NCBI RefSeq assembly: GCF_013282095.1
Contig: NZ_BLTJ01000009.1
Coordinates: 1 to 64,000 of the forward strand
Direction: 5' to 3'
DNA: 64,000 nucleotides
Source of the DNA: Enterocloster alcoholdehydrogenati
Lineage (GTDB): Bacteria; Bacillota; Clostridia; Lachnospirales; Lachnospiraceae
Positions 22,242 to 31,304 of this stretch are shown one piece after another. The notes under the pieces were generated by a model, which ran no database searches, had not been told where the DNA came from, and was given only the letters and a program-made list of their open reading frames with translations. Position 1 is the first letter of the stretch, and the number at the start of each line of letters is the position of its first letter. The position numbers were made by a program, and so were the translations under genes.

Positions 22242-22685
22242 TTATATCATTCCCACTGGATTATAACTGTTTGCCATATCATGCCCTGACCGGAAATACC
22301 ATTCCAGTCCTAAGCTGGCCGCCATAGCCCGATCCACACCGCCCATCTGCCGCCGGTCCAGATGACCTATGTATTCCTTTAAGCGGCTGCGGTCAATGGT
22401 GCGGATCTGCTCTGTGAGCACAGTGGAATCCTGCTTTAAGCCGCAAAGCGTCCGATCCAGACTCACATGGGTGGGGATGGCGGCCTTGGTGGTGCGGCTG
22501 GTAATGGCGGCCACAATAACCGTAGGACTGTGCCGGTTTCCCGTATCATTCTGAATCACCAATACCGGTCGAATCCCTCCCTGTTCAGATCCCTTAACCG
22601 GCGATAAGTCCGCATAGAACAGATCCCCCCGGATCACGGTGCGGTAAGCTGCTTTATTTATATTCCATCCCGAATTTCTTTCCAT
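22242..22685 (-). CDS. mazF: MazF/PemK-family mRNA interferase, no antitoxin beside it
   Basis: 147 residues. VIRGDLFYADLSPVKGSEQG then GIRPVLVIQND and the TEQIRTIDRSRL motif are diagnostic of MazF/EndoA. It starts at the ATG after AAGGAG. The N-terminal 18 residues are longer than in Bacillus EndoA. No MazE-like gene lies within 250 bp upstream, so the antitoxin is elsewhere or unneeded. Downstream is the T-box/cstA unit. Confidence 0.9.
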   Translation of the reverse strand: MERNSGWNINKAAYRTVIRGDLFYADLSPVKGSEQGGIRPVLVIQNDTGNRHSPTVIVAAITSRTTKAAIPTHVSLDRTLCGLKQDSTVLTEQIRTIDRSRLKEYIGHLDRRQMGGVDRAMAASLGLEWYFRSGHDMANSYNPVGMI

Positions 22686-22933
22686 GGCTTGTCTCCTTAT
22701 TATGATCAATGTCATAGCCTTAGGATTACCATTTTTACAGATTTCAAACATTCTTTCCGCACCTTTTTTCCAATTTCACTACCATTTTTTTCAACCAGGG
22801 ACTATAATAGTATCTGCTCCCCTTGTCCACTAAGACTGCCATCCGCAGACAGTGGAACCTGCGGTTTTCCGCCGCGGGATCCAAAGAGTGTGTCCCCCTG
22901 ATCTGCTGACGGCAAAGAGAGGATATAACAAAT

Positions 22934-25750
22934 ATGAAAACTACGCACCAATCAAACCAGAACAAGGCGGTTTCCCCTTCAAAGCGCCGCCTGATCACCG
23001 CCTTCGGCGTTGCCGGCTGGCTTCTTCGCGGAATATTGTCGATCTTTACGGCGGTATTTATTTTTCTGGCTGCAGCCGGTCTAATCGTTTACGCAGCCGT
23101 CCGGCCAGAGCTAAACAAATGCCGTGAAATCGCCTATGACAAGCTGGCCCAAATGGACCGGTCCGACTTCTCCATGCTGTCAGATACGGTCATCTATGAC
23201 AAGGACGGCCGGCAGATCGGCCTTATCAATGCCGGTCATTATCAATATGTGGATATTAACCACATCAGCATGAATCTCCAGAACGGCTACATTGCCCAGG
23301 AGGACCGGCGTTTCAAAAGCCATGGAGGAGTAGACTGGATCGCTACTTTCCGTGCAGGTCTGGCCCTTATAAAGCATGGCGGCCATGTGACCCAGGGCGG
23401 AAGCACCATCACCCAGCAGGTCATAAAGAATACATATCTGACCCAGGAGCGAACCTTTACCCGTAAGATTGTTGAGATCCTTCTGGCCCCTGAACTGGAA
23501 AAGAAATATTCCAAGGCAGATATTATGGAATTTTACTGCAACACCAATTTCTACGGCCATCAGTGTTACGGCGTAGAAGCCGCCAGCCTTTACTACTTTG
23601 GAAAACACGCCCAGGATCTGGAGCCTGAAGAAGCGGCTGTTCTCATCGGCATCAGCAACAGCCCCTCAGCCTATGATCCCGTTTCCCATCCTGACGCTTC
23701 CAAAGAGAAGCGCAATGATGTGCTAAAGAGTATGTATGAGATGGGCTATCTTTCAGATGAAGACTATGAAAAGGCTGTTTCCGCCCCACTTAAGATCGTT
23801 CAGCAGGAGACCGAGGGAACGGACGAAAACTACCAGAGCAGCTACGCCATCCACTGTGCTGCCCTCGAACTTATGAAATTGAACGGCTTTGAGTTCCAGT
23901 ACACCTTTGCAGATAAAGAGGATTACGAAGCATATACCCAACGCTACACAGCGGCCTACTCCGAACAGTCTGACCGGATCCGCGCAGGAGGCTTTCAGAT
24001 CTATACCTCTCTGGACAGCGATCTCCAGACCAGGCTTCAAAACCAGATCGATACCAGTCTCTCCGGCTTTACCGAGCTTCAGGAAAACGGTAAATTTGCC
24101 CTTCAGGGAGCAGGCGTCATCGTAGACAACCGCACCAACTATGTAACGGCCATCGTAGGCGGCCGCGGAACCAACGATCCCTTCAACCGGGCCTATTTAA
24201 GCGCCAGACAGCCCGGAAGCACCATTAAACCGCTCATCGACTACGGCCCTGCCTTTGACACCGGCGAATACTATCCCAGCCGCACGGTCAATGACCACAA
24301 ATGGAAGGATGGTCCATCCAACAGCGGAGGACGTTACTTTGGAAATGTAACCGTCAGGGAAGCCTTAAACCGAAGCCTGAACACAGTAGCATGGCAGGTT
24401 CTAGAGGATATCGGCATTGATTACGGCCTGAATTATCTGGGCGAAATGCAGTTTCAGAAGCTGACCTACGTAGACAACGATGTTCCATCTCTAAGCATCG
24501 GCGGTTTCACCAACGGCCTCCGTGTGGTAGATATGGCAAAAGGCTACAGCACGCTGGCTAACGGCGGTGTGTACAATGACCGCACCTGTATCGTGAAAAT
24601 TGTCCATGAACATGACGGAGAGCTGACAAAGGATATGAAGCCGTCGGCTAAACAGGTTTACCACAGCTATTCTGCCTTTATGCTCACAGATGTGTTAAAG
24701 GGCACCTTCACCGCTTCCTACGGCACTGGCCGAGGCCTGGGCCTTGAAAACAATATGCCGGCAGCCGGAAAAACCGGCACCACCAACAGCAGCAAGGATA
24801 CCTGGTTCTGCGGCTATACCCGCTACTACACGACAGCCGTCTGGGTAGGCTACGATATCCCCCGCAATATGCCGGGTATATACGGAGCTACTTATGCAGG
24901 GAAGATATGGAAGAACGTTATGGATGAGATTCATCAGGGCCTGGAGCCCCTGGACTGGGAGCAGCCAGACACCGTTGAACGTCGGACAGATAAGAATAAT
25001 GGCATTGAAGATTACTTCAGCACTACCGCCCAATTCCGGGCTGAACAGAGCCTTCACGAAAAAGAGCAGGCTGCTTTAGCTGAGAAGCTGAATACAGAAA
25101 TCAATGCGTTCTGTACAAAGGAAATCGCTTCTGTAGAGGATACCTATACCATCAAAGATCAGTACAGCTCCATCACCTCACAGCTGCCTTTATTAGACGA
25201 TGGGGAACTGCGGGCAGAACTGTTGGATAAGACTGAGAAACGGTACGATTATTTCAACGGGATCATAGCTCAGATGGGGGATGAGATCAAACGATATGAG
25301 GATCAGAAAGCAGCCGAGGCAAAAAAAGCCCAGGAGGAGGCAGCCCAGGCAGCGCAGGAACAAAGGCTGAAGGAAGATGCGGCCACTAAAAAGAACGCTT
25401 TCCTTCTGGCCCTGGAAGCCGTAGAGAACCTTAAATATCAGCAGGAAGATGCGGAAACCCTTGTAAACGATGCCATTGACAAGCTTTCTCTGATTGCCGG
25501 AGATGAGGAAGAGTCCTCTCTTTCCGCCCGGCTTCAGACAGCCATCAGCCGGATCTCCACCCTTCCCACCGCAGAGGAATGGAAGGCAGAACAGGCAAAG
25601 ATGTCCGAGGAGGAGGCTCAGAAAGAGCAGCAGGCCCAGCTGGAAGTGCAGTCCCATCAGGAGCAGCTGCGTTCCACCTTAAATCAGGAACGTTTTAAAT
25701 GGAACAATATGGAATATTACGGACCAGGAGGCCGGGGAGATTATGAGTGA
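22934..25750 (+). CDS. Class A penicillin-binding protein (transglycosylase/transpeptidase)
   Basis: 938 residues. An N-terminal membrane anchor (about 33-57) is followed by a GT51 domain with catalytic Glu123 in AQEDRRFKSH and GGSTITQQ at 155-162. The transpeptidase domain has STIK (Ser429), SLN (481-483) and KTGT (613-616). All active-site motifs are intact, so both sugar polymerisation and peptide cross-linking are expected. The last 260 residues are an Ala/Glu/Gln/Lys-rich coiled coil in place of the usual extracellular tail, an unusual extension. It overlaps the next gene by 8 nt. Confidence 0.93.
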   Translation: MKTTHQSNQNKAVSPSKRRLITAFGVAGWLLRGILSIFTAVFIFLAAAGLIVYAAVRPELNKCREIAYDKLAQMDRSDFSMLSDTVIYDKDGRQIGLINAGHYQYVDINHISMNLQNGYIAQEDRRFKSHGGVDWIATFRAGLALIKHGGHVTQGGSTITQQVIKNTYLTQERTFTRKIVEILLAPELEKKYSKADIMEFYCNTNFYGHQCYGVEAASLYYFGKHAQDLEPEEAAVLIGISNSPSAYDPVSHPDASKEKRNDVLKSMYEMGYLSDEDYEKAVSAPLKIVQQETEGTDENYQSSYAIHCAALELMKLNGFEFQYTFADKEDYEAYTQRYTAAYSEQSDRIRAGGFQIYTSLDSDLQTRLQNQIDTSLSGFTELQENGKFALQGAGVIVDNRTNYVTAIVGGRGTNDPFNRAYLSARQPGSTIKPLIDYGPAFDTGEYYPSRTVNDHKWKDGPSNSGGRYFGNVTVREALNRSLNTVAWQVLEDIGIDYGLNYLGEMQFQKLTYVDNDVPSLSIGGFTNGLRVVDMAKGYSTLANGGVYNDRTCIVKIVHEHDGELTKDMKPSAKQVYHSYSAFMLTDVLKGTFTASYGTGRGLGLENNMPAAGKTGTTNSSKDTWFCGYTRYYTTAVWVGYDIPRNMPGIYGATYAGKIWKNVMDEIHQGLEPLDWEQPDTVERRTDKNNGIEDYFSTTAQFRAEQSLHEKEQAALAEKLNTEINAFCTKEIASVEDTYTIKDQYSSITSQLPLLDDGELRAELLDKTEKRYDYFNGIIAQMGDEIKRYEDQKAAEAKKAQEEAAQAAQEQRLKEDAATKKNAFLLALEAVENLKYQQEDAETLVNDAIDKLSLIAGDEEESSLSARLQTAISRISTLPTAEEWKAEQAKMSEEEAQKEQQAQLEVQSHQEQLRSTLNQERFKWNNMEYYGPGGRGDYE

Positions 25751-26054
25751 AAACACAGCACACAAGCCAAAAATAAAGAAACGATCCTCTTTTCCCCTGT
25801 TTCCACCTAAACCCTCCGGAGCAGATGACTGGTTCTATACCTTCATGTGCATGAATATCCCGGTTTACGGATGGAAATACCTGAAACGGCTCCTGGAACA
25901 GGAACCAGAGGGAAGCCCTCAGAGAGAATTTGCAGCGGCTTACCTTTACTATAAACGGGTGTTTTTACGGATCTCGCTGCTGCTGACCGCCCTGCTGGCC
26001 CTTCTGGGGCTGGCAGGCTCTCTGTGGCTGATCGGATACATGACCCTGCTGTAA
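25743..26054 (+). CDS. Small membrane protein coupled to the penicillin-binding protein
   Basis: 103 residues. A basic N-terminus (HKPKIKKRSSFPLFPPKPSG) precedes a conserved-looking DDWFYTFMCMNIPVYGWKYL segment and one or two C-terminal membrane helices (about 73-100). The 8-nt overlap with the upstream gene suggests a partner of the synthase, but no family is recognised. Confidence 0.7.
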   Translation: MSENTAHKPKIKKRSSFPLFPPKPSGADDWFYTFMCMNIPVYGWKYLKRLLEQEPEGSPQREFAAAYLYYKRVFLRISLLLTALLALLGLAGSLWLIGYMTLL

Positions 26055-26076
26055 AACACGGCACAGACCGCAAAAA

Positions 26077-26115
26077 ATGGCCCGCCGAATCTCCTTTATA
26101 GATTCGGCGGGCCAT
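26077..26115. terminator. Strong bidirectional terminator
   Basis: 16-bp perfect stem (ATGGCCCGCCGAATCT and complement) with a 7-nt loop, A6 on the left and CTTTA on the right. It ends both the PBP unit and the convergent kinase gene. Confidence 0.9.
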
Positions 26116-26125
26116 CTTTACTTTC

Positions 26126-26761
26126 TTATTTTTCCAAACTCTTTCTCAGTTCTTCCTTCAGACGCTTAATCTCCTCTTCCTGCTCCCTAAGTCTCTGATC
26201 CTTCTCATCCAGCTTTCGTCTCTGTTCATCAATAAACAGCTGGATCATCTTCTGATCTATAATTCCCTCAATGATTCCTCGCAGCTCGTCGACCGTCTGT
26301 CCCGGCGTCTTGCCTTCTTCATCGATGACAATATCCGCATATCTCTCATAATAAGGCACCCGCTCATTGTAGAGATCCCTCAGCGTAAAGCCAGGCTTTA
26401 AAGCCACTCCGCGGTCTACTACATTTCCGATTCGCTTTTCCATTTCCTCATAGCTCATCTTCAAGTAGACTACCTCGCTGATTTCCTTTAAATGCTTCAT
26501 GGCCTTTTCGCCGTAGATTACGCTGCCTCCTGGAGCGATTACGGACATCTTCACATCCAGTCCTGCATTGATTGTCTCCTCCACCTTCAGAAAACCGTCC
26601 ATGCCCTCATCTGCTATGATCTCCTTTAGCAGACGGCCCTCCTTCTCCTGGATCACAATATCCACATCCACAAAGGAAAAGCCAAGCCGCTTGGCGAGAA
26701 GCACGCCTACCGTGCTTTTTCCCGAAGACGGCATACCAATCATGGTAATATTGGGTTTCAT
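26126..26761 (-). CDS. Shikimate kinase-like P-loop protein with coiled-coil tail
   Basis: 211 residues. Walker A GMPSSGKST is at 9-17, with DVD at about 32-34 and the substrate-side APGGSVIY. Length to residue 170 equals a normal shikimate kinase. The last 40 residues are a highly charged coiled coil (DEKDQRLREQEEEIKRLKEE) not found in AroK. No other aromatic-pathway gene is nearby, so the true substrate is open; it could be a related nucleoside or sugar kinase. Confidence 0.75.
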   Translation of the reverse strand: MKPNITMIGMPSSGKSTVGVLLAKRLGFSFVDVDIVIQEKEGRLLKEIIADEGMDGFLKVEETINAGLDVKMSVIAPGGSVIYGEKAMKHLKEISEVVYLKMSYEEMEKRIGNVVDRGVALKPGFTLRDLYNERVPYYERYADIVIDEEGKTPGQTVDELRGIIEGIIDQKMIQLFIDEQRRKLDEKDQRLREQEEEIKRLKEELRKSLEK

Positions 26762-26774
26762 CTTCCGCGCCTCC

Positions 26775-27356
26775 TTACCGTTTCTTCTTTCTGACCGGTT
26801 TTCTCACCGAGTATCCAAAGCTTCCCAGCTTCTTTCCCAGTTCAAAATACTCGCCGTGGGAGTAGGACACCAGGCCGGAAGTATTAAGGTTGAATCTGCC
26901 TTTTTCATCCATGTACTGATTATCAATGGTAACACCCGCGACCTGGGCCAGGAATAAGTCATGGCTTCCCAGTTCTTTCACCTCTGTCACCCTGCATTCA
27001 ATATTCACAGGGCTCTCCTCGATCCCCGGAGCCTTCACGTATCGGGAAATCTGAGGCGTCAGCCCGGTTTCTTTAAACTTATCTGTATCCCGTCCCGACT
27101 TCACGCCGCAGTAATCCGTAGCCCGCACCAACCTCTTATTGACCAGGTTGATTACAAACTCCCCCGTCTCCTTTATGATAGCGTGGGAAAAACGCTCCTT
27201 TCGCACGGAAATGGATACCATAGCCGGATCGGAGCAGACGGTTCCGGCCCAGGCTACGGTAATAATATTAGGTTTCTCTCCTTCTCTGCCGCAGCTTACC
27301 ATCACTGCCGGCACCGGATAAAGCATATTGCCAGGTTTCCAGTATTCTTTGCTCAT
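26775..27356 (-). CDS. Flavin reductase-like FMN-binding protein
   Basis: 193 residues. The fold signature is seen in YPVPAVMVSCGREGEKPNII, TVAWAGTVCSDPAMVSISVR and GEFVINLVNKRLV. Such proteins bind FMN and reduce flavin or act on small substrates with NAD(P)H. The start is the ATG after GGAAGGATGTT. It lies 13 nt upstream of the kinase gene and may be co-transcribed with it. Confidence 0.88.
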   Translation of the reverse strand: MSKEYWKPGNMLYPVPAVMVSCGREGEKPNIITVAWAGTVCSDPAMVSISVRKERFSHAIIKETGEFVINLVNKRLVRATDYCGVKSGRDTDKFKETGLTPQISRYVKAPGIEESPVNIECRVTEVKELGSHDLFLAQVAGVTIDNQYMDEKGRFNLNTSGLVSYSHGEYFELGKKLGSFGYSVRKPVRKKKR

Positions 27357-27447
27357 GAAATAACATCCTTCCTTTCTGATACGCCATTCCGCCCGCATAC
27401 TGTCAGACCGTCTGTCTGAACATGGATCTGATGCAGCAGTACAGTTC

Positions 27448-29121
27448 CTACTCCTGCTCTGCCAGCATCAGCTCAGGAATCAGCTGCTTCTTTCGTGAAA
27501 CTACTCCCGGCAGACGCACCACCGGGCCCGCCGGCTCACCCTCGCCATCCTCTGTCTCTGTATGGAAGGCCTTAGATGCCAGCTGCAGCGCCCCATTTCC
27601 CTCGCAGATCAGATCCGTAGACTCGGTCAAAATATTGGTCAGCATGAAAAATACCATATCCAGGCCATTTGCCTGTCTCGCATTTTCCATATAATTCTGG
27701 ATCCTGGGGCGAATACCTTCCAGCTCTTCCCCGTTTAAAGAAGTGATCTGTCCCACTCCAATCGCGATCTTTCCCGAAGTAAAGCGCTTGAAATCCTGGT
27801 AAAAGATTTCCTCATCGCCCTTTCCCTTTAAATTGCTGCCCGCGCCAAACATTTCCATGGCGTACTTCTCAATGTCCACGCCCGCGATATCTGCCAGAGT
27901 TCTTGCGGCCATCTCATCCATAGGCGTGCAGGTCGGAGAACGGAATAAAAGCGTATCCGACACAATGGCGCTGCACAGCAGGCCCGCAATCTTTTTCTCC
28001 ACCTTCACCCCGGCTTCCTGATACATCTGATAAATGATCGTAGCCGTGCAGCCAAGAGGCTGATTGCGGAAAAATACAGGTGACATAGTCTGGATGGTTC
28101 CCAGCCTGTGGTGGTCAATGATTTCAAGAATCTCTGCATTTTCGATTCCCGCCACAGCCTGGTTCTTCTCATTATGATCCACTAAAATCACCCGTTTTCC
28201 CTTTGCACCCAACAGATTTCTGCGTGAGATCATTCCCAGATACCGTCCATCCTTATCAAGAATCGGGAAATCCCGATGACGCTTGCTGGCCATCACATCC
28301 CGGATCTCATCAATATAGTCGTCGCTGTTAAAGGTGATGAGATGTTCTCTTGTCATAAAGTAGCTGATAGGCATACTCTGATTGATGAGACGTGCTGCCG
28401 TATAGGTATCATAGGTAGTTGCAATGATGGTGCAGCCGCGCTCCTGCGCGATTTTTTTGATGGTCATGGACACTCCCGCGCCCTCGCATACGATGATGCA
28501 GTCCGCTCCCATCTCAATGGCGCAAAGCTGGGACTCGTAGCGGTTTCCCAGGATCACCAGATCATGGGGCTCAATATAAAATTCCATCAGGTCAGGATTA
28601 GCCGCCGCGATCAGCACCTTTCCTTTGCTGAAATAAGCATCGGCCCGGCCGATCACCAGATCCGCCTCCAAAGTCTCAATAATATTGGAATACTGGGTGT
28701 TTGCCTTTGAAAGGATGCTGCTGTCATAAATATTCATGTAGGTTTTTGTGATATCGCCCACGGTGATGAGTCCCTCCAGCGTGCCGTCCTCCCGCACCGC
28801 CGGAATCGTCACCACGTTATTCTCCTGCATAATATTCCAAGCCCGTTTTAAGGAAATGTTATCCGCAACGCCTTTTGTCTTGCGTATCTCAATATCGCGC
28901 ACCTGCGTCCGCACATCCTCTTCCAGCTGCGGCTCCTCCACACCAAAATAATCCAGCACAAACCGCGTCTCCCCATTGACGTGGCCCGCCCTGGCCGGGA
29001 TATATTCTTCTCCTGTTACCTTGCTCTTTAAATGAGCATAGCAGACTGCCGAGCAGATGGAATCCGTATCCGGGTTCCTGTGACCGATCACCAGTGTTTT
29101 TCTCTTTAATCCCTGATCCAT
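27448..29121 (-). CDS. ppaC: Mn-dependent inorganic pyrophosphatase with CBS and DRTGG domains
   Basis: 557 residues. The DHH-family metal site is GHRNPDTDS (His14, Asp18, Asp20), with further metal ligands in VDHN and DHHRL, and the C-terminal DHHA2 signature SRKKQ. Between the two halves of the catalytic domain are a CBS pair and a DRTGG domain (about residues 75-310). This is the nucleotide-regulated CBS-PPase type of Clostridia, whose activity is tuned by adenine nucleotides. Cytoplasmic enzyme removing pyrophosphate. Confidence 0.93.
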   Translation of the reverse strand: MDQGLKRKTLVIGHRNPDTDSICSAVCYAHLKSKVTGEEYIPARAGHVNGETRFVLDYFGVEEPQLEEDVRTQVRDIEIRKTKGVADNISLKRAWNIMQENNVVTIPAVREDGTLEGLITVGDITKTYMNIYDSSILSKANTQYSNIIETLEADLVIGRADAYFSKGKVLIAAANPDLMEFYIEPHDLVILGNRYESQLCAIEMGADCIIVCEGAGVSMTIKKIAQERGCTIIATTYDTYTAARLINQSMPISYFMTREHLITFNSDDYIDEIRDVMASKRHRDFPILDKDGRYLGMISRRNLLGAKGKRVILVDHNEKNQAVAGIENAEILEIIDHHRLGTIQTMSPVFFRNQPLGCTATIIYQMYQEAGVKVEKKIAGLLCSAIVSDTLLFRSPTCTPMDEMAARTLADIAGVDIEKYAMEMFGAGSNLKGKGDEEIFYQDFKRFTSGKIAIGVGQITSLNGEELEGIRPRIQNYMENARQANGLDMVFFMLTNILTESTDLICEGNGALQLASKAFHTETEDGEGEPAGPVVRLPGVVSRKKQLIPELMLAEQE

Positions 29122-29158
29122 TTTCTCTCCCTCTTTGCCCTGAGAACCTCCTTAACAA

Positions 29159-29432
29159 GACGCTCCCGTTGTTCTTATGAAATCGCTGCGAAACACTGTA
29201 TTTTTTTAATGATTCATAATCTATTCACACAACATTCACAATTCGTTCATATTTATTATCTATACTTTTTATATAAACAATAAGTATTCACAATATGGTT
29301 TACTGGTAAAATTGCACATAGATTTTTCATAATTGCCCCGGCTGTCTGCAGCCGGGGTCTCCTCATTTCTCAGCGTTTTTCCTGTTTTTTGTGAGTCAAG
29401 TATAGCAGATGAGGGTAGGTTTTTCAACCTCT
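29159..29432. other. AT-rich intergenic region between PPase and the malQ tail
   Basis: A GC-rich hairpin CCCCGGCTG/CAGCCGGGG (29,336-29,357) may end the malQ transcript, although no clean T-run follows on the minus strand. The rest is very AT-rich and should hold the pyrophosphatase promoter, but no box pair is convincing. No gene seen. Confidence 0.45.
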
Positions 29433-29747
29433 TTATCTCACATAAGATATCTCCCACCCCGCCGCCGGAAGGGCCGTTCCCTCCATGAGCTGTACCGCCT
29501 GGCCGCGGGATGTTTTTATTTCCCTGATCTGGCCTTTTTCAAGCTCATAGAGGATACCATCTGCTCCCTTATAGGTCTTTTCCTCTGTCAGGATACGGCC
29601 CTTTTCATCGGCCAGCCAGATCCGGTCTCCGATCTTAAAGGGAGCGCAGGAAGCCCCTGCAGGAGCGGCGGCCAGAAGGCCGTTGTAGTACAGGCAGCCG
29701 TCCGTAGATTTTCGCCATGCGGCGGCATTTTTCCAGGAGTTCTTCGT
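29433..29747 (-). other. Coding-like tail of malQ in a shifted frame
   Basis: A frame offset by one base from malQ is open over 104 codons with clear protein-like content: LYYNGLL, then FKIGDRIWLADEKGRIL, YKGADGILYELEKGQIREI and a stop at 29,433. There is no ATG, GTG or TTG near its beginning; it starts inside the malQ coding region. It could be a C-terminal domain reached by frameshift, a decayed fusion, a base-call error, or a separate gene with a rare start. The malQ frame itself becomes Arg/Ser-rich at its end (GRRSCRGFLRSL). Confidence 0.5.
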
Positions 29748-31230
29748 TCACCTCTCCCGGCAAAAGACGCCATTTCCAGTTTTTTCCCAGCGTAGACGGC
29801 TCGTTGATCCTGGCCTCCGTACCAAGCCCAAGATAATCCTGAACGGGGATCACAGCCAGCCTCGCCGGACTTGCCAGAGCCAGACGGATAAACTGCCAGG
29901 GCAGCTCTTTTTGCGGCACGCAAAGGCTGCCGGCGTATTCTCTTGCAAAGCTTTGATCCTTTTCGCTCAGAGAATCAAACCAGCCGGCCAGCGTATCATT
30001 GTCATGTGTTCCCGTATAAACTACACAATTTTCGCTGTAATTATGGGGCAGATAGCCGCTGGCCTCCGTATCGTCAAAAGCAAATTCCAATACCTTCATC
30101 CCAGGATAGCCGCTGGCCTTAAGCAGCGTGCGAACTTCCTGGGTAAGAAAGCCCAGATCTTCGGCGATCACCGGCAGTTCTGCGCCAAAATGCCTCTCCA
30201 GCGCTTCAAACAGCGAGATCCCCGGCCCCTTCTCCCAATGGCCGAATTCCGCCGTTGGATCGCCGTATGGTATGGAATAATAAGACTCAAAGCCTCTGAA
30301 ATGATCCACCCGCACCACATCATACATCCGAAGGCTGTATTCCATCCGCCTAATCCACCACTCATAGCCTGTTTCCCTGTGATATCCCCAGTCATAAAGC
30401 GGATTTCCCCAGAGCTGCCCCGTAGCTGCAAAGGCATCGGGCGGACAGCCGGCCACAGCCTTTGGCAGGTTTTCCTCATCAAACTGAAACAGTTCCGGGT
30501 GGCACCAGCTGTCCGCCCCGTCAAAAGCTACATAAATGGGTATATCGCCTATGATCCGAATTCCTTTTTCATTGGCGTATGCCTTTAAAGCCTGCCACTG
30601 CTCCTCAAACTTGATCTGCTGAAACTCATAAAAGCCAATATCATCCGAGAGCAGCCGTCGGTAGCTTTCCATGGTTTCCGGCTTCCGCAGACGGATATCG
30701 CTCTCCCAGAGATACCAGCTCTTAGACTGAAAATGATCCTTAAGAGCCATATAGAAACAGTATTCCCTGGTTTCCCGGATCAGCCTTTCCTCAGAAAGCC
30801 TGTGTACCGCCGCCTGGATGCGATCGGTATACTCTGCCTTCCCATTTTCCTCCCCCTCATCCCCAGCCATGTTCCGTTTCCACCGTTCATAGGCCTTTCT
30901 TAAAAGAGGGAAGCGTTCATAATAGATCCTGTCATAGGAAATATACCGTCTCGACGGTCCAAAATCCGCCTGGTCACATTCCTCCTTTGTCAGCAGTCCT
31001 TCCGCGATCAGCTGCTCCAGGTCGATAAAATAGGGATTGCCCGCAAAAGCTGAAAAGGACTGGTACGGAGAATCCCCGTATCCCGTCGGCCCAAAGGGCA
31101 GCACCTGCCAATACCCCTGTCCTGCCCGTTTTAAAGCGTCTGCCCATTCATATGCTTCCTTTGAAAATGCCCCGATGCCGTATGGCGACGGCAGGCTGGC
31201 TACCGGAAGCAGGATACCACATTCCCGCAT
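29635..31230 (-). CDS. malQ: 4-alpha-glucanotransferase (amylomaltase)
   Basis: 531 residues as read, slightly longer than the usual about 500. GH77 motifs are intact: DVVRVDHFRGFES with the nucleophile Asp, VIAEDLGFLT with the acid/base Glu, and YTGTHDNDT. It transfers glucan segments between maltooligosaccharides and feeds glycogen phosphorylase, encoded nearby. AAGGGGGAT precedes the ATG. The last 20 residues look unnatural and a shifted frame carries on as coding sequence (see entry at 29,433). An AraC regulator lies directly upstream on the same strand. Confidence 0.92.
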   Translation of the reverse strand: MRECGILLPVASLPSPYGIGAFSKEAYEWADALKRAGQGYWQVLPFGPTGYGDSPYQSFSAFAGNPYFIDLEQLIAEGLLTKEECDQADFGPSRRYISYDRIYYERFPLLRKAYERWKRNMAGDEGEENGKAEYTDRIQAAVHRLSEERLIRETREYCFYMALKDHFQSKSWYLWESDIRLRKPETMESYRRLLSDDIGFYEFQQIKFEEQWQALKAYANEKGIRIIGDIPIYVAFDGADSWCHPELFQFDEENLPKAVAGCPPDAFAATGQLWGNPLYDWGYHRETGYEWWIRRMEYSLRMYDVVRVDHFRGFESYYSIPYGDPTAEFGHWEKGPGISLFEALERHFGAELPVIAEDLGFLTQEVRTLLKASGYPGMKVLEFAFDDTEASGYLPHNYSENCVVYTGTHDNDTLAGWFDSLSEKDQSFAREYAGSLCVPQKELPWQFIRLALASPARLAVIPVQDYLGLGTEARINEPSTLGKNWKWRLLPGEVNEELLEKCRRMAKIYGRLPVLQRPSGRRSCRGFLRSL

Positions 31231-31304
31231 ATTCGATCCCCCTTATTTTTGATGATACTTCTGGTATGCACGATCTGCATCTATCTCTGGTCTTCTGTCT
31301 TATC

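Noticed and set aside
22744-22998. Open frame upstream of mazF as a possible MazE antitoxin
   Set aside because: It overlaps the start of the penicillin-binding protein, has no good ribosome site and no AbrB/MazE or ribbon-helix-helix pattern.
29588-29923. Third minus-strand frame at the malQ 3' end
   Set aside because: Arg/Ala/Gly-rich with no start signal; clearly out of phase with both the malQ frame and the coding-like tail.
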